Shown here one piece after another: positions 49,145-56,960 of a stretch of DNA of 64,000 nt. Origin of the DNA: Microbacterium sp. CH12i (GTDB lineage Bacteria; Actinomycetota; Actinomycetes; Actinomycetales; Microbacteriaceae); contig NZ_JHET01000006.1 of NCBI RefSeq assembly GCF_000685355.1, forward strand, positions 186,001 to 250,000, in the 5' to 3' direction. Below the pieces are notes generated by a model that ran no database searches, was not told where the DNA came from, and saw only the letters and a program-made list of their open reading frames with translations. The position numbers were made by a program, and so were the translations under genes. The number at the start of each line of letters is the position of its first letter. Within the stretch, counting starts at the first letter, position 1.

Positions 49145-49807
49145 ATGAGCACCGTCGCATTCATCGACGATCACGAGTCCGTTCGCCTCGGCCTCGAGCT
49201 TGCGTGCGAGCGCGATGGAGCACAGAGCGTGGTGTTTTCCGGCAGCACTGTCGGGTCATATCTGGACTGGCGGGCCTCAACCAGATCCGCGCCAGCCGAT
49301 GTCGTCGTGCTCGATCTCACACTGGGAGATGGCACCACTGTCACTGAGAACGTGGCAAACCTCGTCGCTGACGGTGCGAGCGTCGTCATCCACAGCGTCG
49401 CCGATCGTCCGGCGGCTGTGCGTGAAGCGCTCGCCGCTGGTGCCGCCGGCGTCGTCAGCAAATCGTCCGCGTTGGATGATGTGCTCGATGCGATCCGAAC
49501 GGTCGCCCGGGGCGATGCGCTCAACAACGTCGAATGGGCGAGCGCCGTTGAGGGTGACCGCGATTTTGCCGACGCTCAGCTTTCGGTGCGGGAGCGCGAG
49601 GTTCTGCGTCTGTACGCTGCGGGGCTGCCGTTGAAGGTTGTCGCTGAGCGGCTTGGTGTGGCGTACTCAACCGCGAAAGAGAACATTACACGTGTGCGAG
49701 TGAAGTACGTCGACGTCGGCAGGCCCGCACCGACGAAGGTCGATCTGCTCAGACGTGCGATGGAGGACGGCATTGTTGCGGTCGATGGGGCCGTCAGTGC
49801 AGGCTGA
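49145..49807 (+). CDS. LuxR/NarL-family response regulator
   Basis: The 220-residue protein has a receiver domain (VAFIDDHESVRLGLE, Asp in VVVLDLTLGDG, Lys in GVVSKSSALDDV) and a C-terminal LuxR helix-turn-helix (LSVREREVLRLYAAGLPLKVVAERLGV, YSTAKENITRVRVKY). It is followed by an overlapping sensor kinase gene. The C-terminus is Ala/Gly-rich. Confidence 0.93.
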   Translation: MSTVAFIDDHESVRLGLELACERDGAQSVVFSGSTVGSYLDWRASTRSAPADVVVLDLTLGDGTTVTENVANLVADGASVVIHSVADRPAAVREALAAGAAGVVSKSSALDDVLDAIRTVARGDALNNVEWASAVEGDRDFADAQLSVREREVLRLYAAGLPLKVVAERLGVAYSTAKENITRVRVKYVDVGRPAPTKVDLLRRAMEDGIVAVDGAVSAG

Positions 49808-51032
49808 CACGGTCCTCCGCGACGCGTGGAGCCAGATCCCGTCTCCGGGCACCGTGGGGACAGAGTTTGAGCGCTTCACGGGCAAGCGAATGGAGCGCAT
49901 CCTCGCTACGGTCGTGGCGATCGGGTCGGCCATGCTCGGCGTACAGGCGCTGTTCGCCGCTATCGGCGGGATGTCGGAAGGCGTATCGACGGTCCGCGTC
50001 ATTTTCATGGTGATCGTCTACGTGCCGTTGATCGCCATGTTGGTCGCCTGCGTGATCGGCCGTGCTGTGCCGCTGATGTCAGGCATCTTTGCTGTCATCT
50101 ACCTGGCGGCGCTCGCAGCCTGGCCGCTGGTTCAGGATGCTTCGCACTTGGCGACTGCTGGTCAGCCGTGGATCTTCTTCCTCGTGAACGTCGGGGTGGT
50201 GGCTGCGATGCTTGCTTTCCCGGTGAGGCTGCAGCTCATTTGGGTGGTGGGAGTGCCGCTGCTCTATGGATACGTGCGTCTCGTGGAGGGCGAGTTCACG
50301 AGCACTTTCTGGACCACGACGGCGTTCGATGTGTCGTTCACTCTCATTCTCGGCATCGTGCTCGTTTCGCTGGGATGGATGTTTCGTTCGGTCGCGGCCG
50401 GTGTGGACGAGGCGCGTGGACGTGCCGTTGCGTCGTACGCGGCGGCAGCAGCGGATGTGGCAGCCGAAGAAGAGCGCGTCGCCATGGCCGCTCTCATGCA
50501 CGACAGCGTGCTCGCCGCGCTGATCGCCGCGGAACGCGCTGACACTGACCGCGCTCGCGATCTCGCGGTGGCGATGGCAAAGGAAGCTCTGACTCGGCTC
50601 GCGAACACCGAAGCCACGATCGCGCAGGAAGGCAGCGATGCGCCGGTTGGCATCGCGCAGATAGTGATTGAACTGCGCCGCGCCCTCTCAGAGATCGGTG
50701 CTGACGCCATTGTTGAGGAGCGCGGCGGAGCAGGCCAGATTCCTGGCCGTCCCGCCCGCGCCCTGGTGTTGGCAGCACGTCAGGCGATCGGTAACGCCGT
50801 CGCGCATGCCGGTGGTCGTGGCCTCCACATTCTGGTGACCGGGCACGGAGATGAGGGGATTACCGTGACAGTCAGTGACACCGGCCCCGGATTCAACACG
50901 GACGAGATCGGCGAGGATCGGCTCGGTATCAGCGCATCGATCCTCGCGCGCATGGCCGGGGTGGCGGGGTCCGCGACTATTGATTCGGACTCTGCCGGCA
51001 CCACCGTTGTGCTCGGGTGGGAGCGCGAATGA
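49797..51032 (+). CDS. Sensor histidine kinase, NarL-partner type
   Basis: About five membrane spans fill residues 40-200 (AMLGVQALFAAIGGM, VRVIFMVIVYVPLIAMLVACV, WIFFLVNVGVVAAMLAFPV, FDVSFTLILGIVLVSLGWMF). A coiled linker leads to the dimerisation helix with His in MAALMHDSVLAALIAAERA. The ATPase has an N box (ARQAIGNAVAHAGG), VSDTGPGF and RLGISASILARMAG. GTG 49797 overlaps the regulator gene by 11 bases; ATG 49785 is an alternative. It partners the LuxR-type regulator. Confidence 0.9.
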   Translation: MQADTVLRDAWSQIPSPGTVGTEFERFTGKRMERILATVVAIGSAMLGVQALFAAIGGMSEGVSTVRVIFMVIVYVPLIAMLVACVIGRAVPLMSGIFAVIYLAALAAWPLVQDASHLATAGQPWIFFLVNVGVVAAMLAFPVRLQLIWVVGVPLLYGYVRLVEGEFTSTFWTTTAFDVSFTLILGIVLVSLGWMFRSVAAGVDEARGRAVASYAAAAADVAAEEERVAMAALMHDSVLAALIAAERADTDRARDLAVAMAKEALTRLANTEATIAQEGSDAPVGIAQIVIELRRALSEIGADAIVEERGGAGQIPGRPARALVLAARQAIGNAVAHAGGRGLHILVTGHGDEGITVTVSDTGPGFNTDEIGEDRLGISASILARMAGVAGSATIDSDSAGTTVVLGWERE

Positions 51033-52092
51033 ATCGTTCGGTTCGTAGCGTTGCCACCGCACTCGCCGTCGGGTTCGCAGTCTACTTTGCGGCGCGTGCC
51101 GTGTGGTGGATCGTGCAGCCGACGGCCCCGCTGCTGATGATCGCATCGATCCTCTTGTATCTCGGTGTTCTTATCGCGACGGTGCTCGTGGAATCTACCG
51201 ATGGTGGGCGGATGTCGCTGTGGTGGGGTGTCGTCGCGGTGATCGCCAGTATCGCGATTCCCATTATGGTGAGCCTGTCTTTGCTCCCGGCCCACCGGGC
51301 GGAACCTTTTGCGACGTGGTACATCGGCGCGGTGGGCCTTCTTGCGGTGGTGTGTATTGTCAGGCGGCGACTACTTTCCGGATGGCTTGTGCTCGGTGTC
51401 CTCGCGGCGTTGTCTTCGACGTTCCTCGGACCCTTCGTTGCGCTGGAACTCGGTCTCGTCGGCTCGATCATGTGGGTGTGCGTGGCACAACTGCTGGTGC
51501 TGTTCTGGGATCGTGCGGTGCGCGACACTGAGCGCCTTGCCGACATTCAACAGGCGGTTTCGGCGTGGCATGCCACGCAGCTGGTTCGTCAACGGGAGCG
51601 CCGTGTGCGGGTGAAGTACGCGCTGGGTACGGCCGGGCCCGTGTTGATAGAACCATCGCCTCGCACGGGCAGCTGAGTGCGGAGGAGCGTCTCGAGGCGA
51701 GGCTTGCCGAAGGGCGTCTGCGAGACGAGCTGCGCGGTGCGAGCCTGCTGAACGACGCGGTGCGCGAAGGAATTCAGGATGCCAGGCGTCGAGGGGTCGC
51801 AGTGACGGTGTTCGATGAGGGTGGGCTGGATGAGCTCGACGAAGAGCGCAGGGCCGAGATCCGCGATGAACTCGCGGGTGTGCTCACGCACGCTGAAGCT
51901 GACAGGGTGATTATCCGCGCAGCGCGCGATGAGAAGACCGCCGTCACGGTCGTCGGCCGCTCTGGTGCGGGGGACTCCTCAGACGAAGATTCCGTTGGTC
52001 TCTGGCATGAGATCCCCAGAATTCGGAGATGGGCGAGGGGCGGCGTAGACGCCCGCCCCTCGCCGCGTGCGGATCAGTTACCCGAAAACTGA
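51029..52092 (+). CDS. Membrane protein with C-terminal degenerate kinase-ATPase-like domain, frameshifted
   Basis: It starts at ATG 51029, overlapping the kinase stop (ATGA). The N-terminal 165 residues hold about five membrane spans. One base is missing near 51640; the protein then continues VDRTIASHGQLSAEERLEAR and a soluble domain with RDELRGASLLNDAVREGIQD, ELAGVLTHAEADRVIIRAA and KTAVTVVGRSG. This layout echoes a histidine-kinase ATPase domain without its N box or Gly boxes. As read, the frame runs through a terminator hairpin to 52092. A further missing base near 52007 would end it after GLW, which is more likely. Its role is unknown, probably with the two-component pair. Confidence 0.65.
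52032..52064 (+). terminator. Hairpin terminator after the two-component locus
   Basis: A 12-bp stem (GGCGAGGGGCGG with CCGCCCCTCGCC) and a 9-base loop. No T-run follows. It lies inside the apparent 3' end of the preceding reading frame, which argues that this frame really ends earlier. Confidence 0.65.
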
Positions 52093-52195
52093 CCGCTGGT
52101 GATCGATCGTCGTCTGCCTACCCTGGGGCCGAGAGACCGATCAAACGCGAAGCGTTGGATCAAGTCTGACCCTTAGCGAACATGTTGTCTGTAGG

Positions 52196-52226
52196 TACTT
52201 TGGGGGACAAAGATACTTTGGTGGAC
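52196..52226. repeat. Near-identical direct repeat with 18-base period
   Basis: TACTTTGGGGGAC at 52196 and TACTTTGGTGGAC at 52214 differ at one base. They sit in a 154-base gap between the two-component locus and the acyl-CoA carboxylase epsilon gene, with locally lower G+C. The motif could be a mobile-element end or a binding site; nothing else in the gap is recognisable. Confidence 0.5.
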
Positions 52227-52246
52227 CAGAACCGGCAGGAAGCCGT

Positions 52247-52468
52247 TCAACCCGAGAAGCGTCCCCAGGGGATGTCGCGGCGCAGAGGCTTGCGAATGGG
52301 GCGCCGGGTGCGCTGCCAGGCCGAGATGTGTGGTTCTTCGGCGACAGCATCTGCCGATTCGCGTTCATACGAGTCGGTGACGACGGCGATGAGCGCGGCG
52401 AGTTCTTCTTCGTTGGCCGTGCCGCGAAGGATCCGCAGATCGGGCGACTGCTGATCGGCGTTGGTCAC
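52247..52468 (-). CDS. Acyl-CoA carboxylase epsilon subunit
   Basis: The 73-residue protein has the family form: an N-terminal [21 protein letters not shown] helix and a C-terminal [24 protein letters not shown]. Epsilon chains bind the beta chain and raise carboxylase activity in actinobacteria. Start GTG 52468 overlaps the beta-chain stop (GTGA), so the two are coupled. Confidence 0.88.
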   Translation of the reverse strand: MTNADQQSPDLRILRGTANEEELAALIAVVTDSYERESADAVAEEPHISAWQRTRRPIRKPLRRDIPWGRFSG

Positions 52469-54053
52469 AGCGGGATGTTCCCGTGCTTCTTGGGCGGCAG
52501 CTCCTCGCGCTTGCCGCGGAGGGAACGGAGGGCCTTGGCGATCGAGACGCGGGTGTTGGCCGGCTCGATGATGCCGTCGAGCTCGCCGCGTTCCGCAGCC
52601 AGGAACGGGGACGCGACGTCGTAGGTGTATTCGTTGGCGAGGCGGGTGCGTACTGCGGCGACATCCTCGCCGTCCTCCTCAGCCTTCTTGATCTCGCCGC
52701 GGTAGAGGATGTTGACGGCGCCCTGTCCGCCCATCACAGCGATCTCCGCGGTAGGCCAGGCCAGGTTGACATCGGCGCCGAGCTGCTTGGAGCCCATCAC
52801 GATGTAGGCGCCTCCGTAGGCCTTCCGCAGGATCACGGTGACAAGAGGCACGGTGGCTTCAGAATATGCGTAGAGCAGTTTTGCGCCACGGCGGATGACG
52901 CCCTCCCACTCCTGGTCGGTGCCGGGAAGGTATCCGGGCACGTCGACGAGGGTGACGATGGGGATGGAGAACGCGTCGCAGAATCGGACGAAGCGGCTGG
53001 CCTTCTCGCCGGCCTGGATGTTCAGGGTGCCGGCCATCTGCGAGGGCTGGTTGGCGATGACGCCGACGGTGCGTCCTTCGACGCGGCCGAACCCGATGAG
53101 GATGTTCGGTGCGAACAGTGGCTGCACTTCGAGGAAGTCGCCATCATCGACGACATGCTCGATGACTGTGCGCATGTCATATGGCTGGTTCGCGGAGTCG
53201 GGGATGATCGTGTTGAGGGTGCGATCAGCATCCGTCGTCTCGAACTCGAACACGGTCTCGTAGGAGGGGAGCTCGGCCATGTTGTTGTCGGGAAGGAAGC
53301 TGAGCAGGGTGCGCGCGTAGTCGAGAGCGTCGTCCTCGTCTTTGGCAAGGTAGTGCGCCACGCCCGAGCGGGTGTTGTGTGTGTATGCGCCGCCGAGCTC
53401 TTCCATGCCGACGTCCTCGCCGGTGACGGTCTTGATGACGTCGGGGCCGGTGACGAACATCTGGCTGGTCTTGTCGACCATAATGACGAAGTCGGTGAGG
53501 GCGGGTGAGTAGACGGCGCCGCCGGCGGCCGGGCCCATGATGATGGAGATCTGCGGGATGACGCCGGATGCGCGGGTGTTCAGGCGGAAAATCTCGCCGT
53601 ATTTGCCGAGGGCGACGACGCCTTCCTGGATGCGGGCGCACCGGAGTCGAGGAGGCCGATGCAGGGCATCCCGCCTGCGAGAGCGAATTCCATTACTTTG
53701 ATGATCTTTTCGCCCGCGACCTCGCCAAGCGAACCGCCGAAGGTGGAGAAGTCCTGCGAGTAGACGGCGACGTTGCGTCCGTGGATGGTACCGATTCCGG
53801 TGACGACGGAGTCGCCGTAGGGCCGAGAGCGATCCATGCCGAACGCAGTGGTGCGGTGGCGTACATACTCGTCGAACTCAACGAAACTGCCGGGGTCGAC
53901 GAGAAGCTCGATGCGCTCGCGGGCGGTCATCTTGCCCTTAGCGTGCTGCTTCTGTTTCGCGACCTTCTCAGAGTCGACCACGGCCTCGGTGAAGCGAGCG
54001 CGAAGGTCGGCGATCTTGCCGGCGGTGGTAAAGAGGTCAGGGGTGTCCGTCAC
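52465..54053 (-). CDS. Acyl-CoA carboxylase beta chain (carboxyltransferase), frameshifted
   Basis: Transfers CO2 from carboxybiotin to acetyl- or propionyl-CoA. The N-terminal half ([40 protein letters not shown]) runs to CIGLLDSGA. One base is missing near 53640; then [19 protein letters not shown] and [20 protein letters not shown] continue. The C-terminal half carries [19 protein letters not shown] and [19 protein letters not shown]. The start is GTG 54053. The rebuilt length is about 529 residues, typical of AccD/PccB. Confidence 0.93.
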
Positions 54054-54214
54054 GGATTCAACCCTAGTAGCGAGATGCGGTCGGGCGTTGGATGCCTCGC
54101 ACAACGGGTTGCGTGATCCTTTGGCGGGTTCCGCTCCCAAGGTGCTGGTCATTGCGGAGGTTCGCGGGCACGATCGCAGGTGCTGATGAAGATCGCGTAC
54201 CTCGATACGTCAGC

Positions 54215-54242
54215 TTGGTGATCTTGTTAAGAATCGTATAAA
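54215..54242 (+). promoter_or_regulatory. Candidate promoter for the XRE regulator
   Basis: TTGGTG at 54215 and TATAAA at 54237 have a 16-base spacer, in an AT-rich patch unusual for this window, 55 bases before ATG 54297. The rest of the 54054-54296 gap shows no recognisable gene. Confidence 0.4.
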
Positions 54243-54296
54243 AGCCCATGCGTAAAAGCGCGTTGAGAAGAAGCGTCTGGTCGTAATGCTTGAGGG

Positions 54297-54602
54297 ATGA
54301 AAGCGCCCCGGTCTCGAGCATCCGAGCGTGTCGGATTGCAGATTCGGGAGTTGCGCGCGAAGTCGACGATGAGTCGCGCGAAGCTGGCGGAGCGCGCCGA
54401 CATGGACGTCTCGCACTTGGCGCGGATCGAAGGTGGCATCGGCAACCCGACCCTGTTCGTGCTGATTCAGCTGGCGACCGCGCTAGAGGTCAAGCCGACG
54501 GTCTTCCTTCACGACCTGACCGCGGCAGACCTGCCCGAAGACATCAAGCCATACTCTGAGGCTGACTTCCGTCGCGAACTACGCCGTCGCGAAGCTGAGT
54601 AG
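54297..54602 (+). CDS. XRE-family helix-turn-helix regulator
   Basis: The 101-residue protein has the HTH in GLQIRELRAKSTMSRAKLAE, RADMDVSHLARIEGGIGNPT and LFVLIQLATALEVKPTVF. No ligand or peptidase domain is attached. The C-terminus is charged (SEADFRRELRRREAE). ATG 54297 follows TTGAGGG. It faces the next gene tail-to-tail. Its target is unknown. Confidence 0.88.
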   Translation: MKAPRSRASERVGLQIRELRAKSTMSRAKLAERADMDVSHLARIEGGIGNPTLFVLIQLATALEVKPTVFLHDLTAADLPEDIKPYSEADFRRELRRREAE

Positions 54603-54614
54603 GGCCGCGACTGC

Positions 54615-54921
54615 TCACACAACGAACCGCCAGACGTACTCCAGCCCATCGGCCTGCCGAAACCAGGCCAGAGTCACGACGACTTCGTCGATATCGGCGG
54701 CGCAGAGGCAGAGCTCGATCCGCTCGGCGGGCAGCACTTGGCCCCACAGCTGCGTCCGATCCACGCCTTCACCACGATCGCGGAAAAACGCGCACAAAAT
54801 CGGCGGCATCCCGGCCCTCGTTCACGACGACGGGGTGCGTGGGGTCGGCGCGTTCGATGCGCCACGGCACTCGGTACGCGGGTTGCGGAGGCTGTTCAGT
54901 CGGTTCAACGGGTCGTAGCAT
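54615..54921 (-). CDS. Small conserved-looking hypothetical protein, frameshifted
   Basis: From ATG 54921 the frame reads MLRPVEPTEQPPQPAYRVPW and ...DAADFVRVF, then goes out of frame at a run of five T (minus strand, about 54787). Removing one T gives VRVFRDRGEGVDRTQLWGQV and a C-terminus VVTLAWFRQADGLEYVWRFVV. The total is one base too long, the opposite of most breaks here, in line with a homopolymer insertion. About 101 residues. I do not recognise the family. Confidence 0.5.
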
Positions 54922-54996
54922 GCGGCCCACGGTAGGACCGACATCCGACGATGCGAGCGCCCTCTGAGAGCGTCTGGAGCGAACGGGGGAGAAGCC

Positions 54997-55950
54997 CTAA
55001 GAATCGGTGTCTGTGGAGGGAGAGACTGACTCGTCCAGCTCCTTGGGCTTGCGCTTACCGCGCGTCAAGCCGCTCACCTTGTTCCCGGCCCAGCCAGCGC
55101 CCTTGGCCACCGTGCCCGCAGCACCAGAGACTGCGTTTCCGGCATACCGTGCACCCCGCAGCATCCGCATCTCCAGCTTTTCTGCGCCAGGTACTGGCTC
55201 AAGCTCTGCTGGCAGCACCGCGGGTGCGACACCGAACGCGCGATGAGATGTCGTGAGCACCCGCCGGCCAAGAAGGTGGTTCCCTGCCCCGCCGACAGCT
55301 GCGCCGATCCCGAATGGAAGCGCCTTTCCGATGAAAGACGCGCTGCCAGCCGCGGCGAACTGCTTCACGAACATCGTCTTAAGGCGGTCGACCACGGGCC
55401 CTACCGCTGCGCGAGGCAGCGACTTGGTCACGAGCTCACCCCAGTACGACGAGCGGTTCGTACCGCGACCGGTCGCCTGCTTGGCCAACTGCCCGACCAG
55501 GTCGACGCCTTCTTTGCCGAGCATCAGCGTCATCACGAGCGCACGCGCACGATCGGGGTTCTCGATCGCGATGCCGTGCACCTCCGCGATGGACTGCGCG
55601 AACAGTGCCGTCGACTCGACGAAGCCGAGCGTCTCAACGCCCGACAGCGCCAGAGTGATGCCGGTGCCGATTCCGGGAACGACGGCGGTCGCGCCGACCG
55701 CTGCGCCGCCAGTCGTGACGGCGGCGAGGTAGCGGCGCTCGAGGATGCGCACCAGTTTGTCGGGAGTGGCATCCGGGTTGCGCAGACGGATGCTACGGAT
55801 ATGCGCCAGCACGAGCGGGCGCTGGATGGCCAGCACCCGATCGAGTCCACGCACTGCGGCGGGATGCTCGTCTGAGCCGACGGGTGGTACTCCCTTGTCC
55901 CATGGGGCGTCATTTGGGAGGGAGTGGATCGTGTGCACTTTCTTTGCCAT
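54997..55950 (-). CDS. Hypothetical protein with glycine-rich hydrophobic core (possibly EcsC-like)
   Basis: The 317-residue protein has an N-terminal helical part (RGLDRVLAIQRPLVLAHIRS), a glycine-rich hydrophobic segment (AAVTTGGAAVGATAVVPGIGTG then ALSGVETLGFVESTALFAQ), a second one (ASFIGKALPFGIGAAVGGAGN), and a basic, Ser/Thr-rich C-terminus (LTRGKRKPKELDESVSP). The Gly-rich core recalls EcsC-family proteins, but I cannot confirm the match. ATG 55950 is used; GTG 55953 is one codon upstream. The frame is intact. Confidence 0.65.
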   Translation of the reverse strand: MAKKVHTIHSLPNDAPWDKGVPPVGSDEHPAAVRGLDRVLAIQRPLVLAHIRSIRLRNPDATPDKLVRILERRYLAAVTTGGAAVGATAVVPGIGTGITLALSGVETLGFVESTALFAQSIAEVHGIAIENPDRARALVMTLMLGKEGVDLVGQLAKQATGRGTNRSSYWGELVTKSLPRAAVGPVVDRLKTMFVKQFAAAGSASFIGKALPFGIGAAVGGAGNHLLGRRVLTTSHRAFGVAPAVLPAELEPVPGAEKLEMRMLRGARYAGNAVSGAAGTVAKGAGWAGNKVSGLTRGKRKPKELDESVSPSTDTDS

Positions 55951-55985
55951 CACCGAAGATCCTAGGTTTGGTATCCGAGAAAAAG

Positions 55986-56024
55986 CAGAGAGCCGCGCCC
56001 CTTCATCAAGGGCGCGGCTCTCTG
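55986..56024 (-). terminator. Hairpin terminator after the NTP-transferase gene
   Basis: A 15-bp perfect stem (CAGAGAGCCGCGCCC with GGGCGCGGCTCTCTG) and a 9-base loop, 12 bases past the stop at 56036 on the minus strand. It is followed by CTTTTTCTC, a good T-rich tail. Confidence 0.88.
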
Positions 56025-56035
56025 GAAGTTAAAGA

Positions 56036-56728
56036 TCAGACGTACAAGTTAGCCCGCTCGAGGTCTTCAGCGAAGTCAACCTCGACGGCGTACAGGTCGG
56101 AGACGTCCATCGGCTCGAGCAACAGACCGTCTTCGGCGATCGCGAGCTCAAGCCCACGCTCGAAGTAGTCCTGGTCGTCGACGCGCTGCAGCTGACGCAT
56201 GAACGCCTTCTTCTGCATCGACGAGATGTAGTTGATGCCGACAGCCTCGCCGAGTCCGCCCTTGACACTCTTCGAGAGCTGGTTGATGAAGCCCTCTGCG
56301 GTGACGGTGTACTTGACCTCTTCGTCGCTCACCTTAGAGGTGTTGACGGTCACGAACGACTGGTCGCGCTCGATGAACTCGATGGCGCGGCCAAGAATGC
56401 GCGGGTCGAAGACCACGTCGCCGTTCATCCACAACACACCGCCCTTGCCTGTCGCGCCGAGGGCGCGCAGAAGACTCTTGGACGTGTTGGTCTCGTCGTA
56501 GCGCTCGTTGTGCACGTAGTTGACGTGCGGGAAAGCCTCGATGATCGTTTCGGCGCGATAGCCGACGACAGCAGTGATGCGGGCCTCGCGGCCGAAGGCG
56601 GCACGGATGTTCTCGTGCTGCTGTTGCATGATGGTGCGGCCGTCGCCGAGCTCGGTGAGGGGCTTCGGCAGGGCGCGGCCGAGGCGTGAGCCCATGCCAG
56701 CGGCAAGAATGACGGTCTGAAGAGTCAC
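56036..56728 (-). CDS. Nucleotidyltransferase of the sugar-phosphate/phosphocholine type
   Basis: The 230-residue protein starts at GTG 56728, six bases after AGGAG. The N-terminal nucleotide-binding motif is TVILAAGMGSRLGRALPKPLTEL, followed by ITAVVGYRAETIIEAFP, VLWMNGDVVFDPRIL and GINYISSMQKKAFM. This matches LicC-like and glucose-1-phosphate-type transferases that activate sugars or phosphocholine for surface polymers. The substrate cannot be fixed from sequence. It ends at a strong terminator and appears monocistronic. Confidence 0.85.
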   Translation of the reverse strand: MTLQTVILAAGMGSRLGRALPKPLTELGDGRTIMQQQHENIRAAFGREARITAVVGYRAETIIEAFPHVNYVHNERYDETNTSKSLLRALGATGKGGVLWMNGDVVFDPRILGRAIEFIERDQSFVTVNTSKVSDEEVKYTVTAEGFINQLSKSVKGGLGEAVGINYISSMQKKAFMRQLQRVDDQDYFERGLELAIAEDGLLLEPMDVSDLYAVEVDFAEDLERANLYV

Positions 56729-56757
56729 GATTTCTCCTAAAAAGAATCTGTGTTCAC

Positions 56758-56773
56758 GGTCAGTTAATTGACC
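56758..56773. promoter_or_regulatory. Palindrome upstream of the NTP-transferase gene
   Basis: GGTCA-GTTAAT-TGACC, a 5-bp inverted repeat with an AT-rich centre (14 of 16 bases symmetric), 30 bases before GTG 56728. It is a candidate operator. Confidence 0.35.
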
Positions 56774-56865
56774 AGACACTTCTTCGTGCCGCCTTCATGC
56801 TAGCGATTGCCCCTGGGTAGGTCCGGGATAGAAGGCCGCCGTTGCTATTTCGTGATCGAGTACAC

Positions 56866-56880
56866 ACCTGACACACAGGT
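56866..56880. promoter_or_regulatory. Palindrome upstream of the ABC ATPase gene
   Basis: ACCTG-ACACA-CAGGT, a 5-bp inverted repeat about 80 bases before GTG 56961. It is a candidate regulator site in the 232-base divergent gap. Confidence 0.3.
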
Positions 56881-56960
56881 CGGATGCCGTGCATAGAGCA
56901 GATATATGAATTGTGTCGCTCGACCCAGAGAAAGTCCAGGGCCATTGGTACCTTAGGACG

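Noticed and set aside
52483..53508. 341-residue plus-strand frame opposite the carboxylase beta chain
   Set aside because: Antisense shadow of a conserved gene.
54064..54186. Short plus-strand stretch [11 protein letters not shown] as a remnant of a biotin ligase or Etf gene
   Set aside because: Too short and no supporting motif; left as intergenic.
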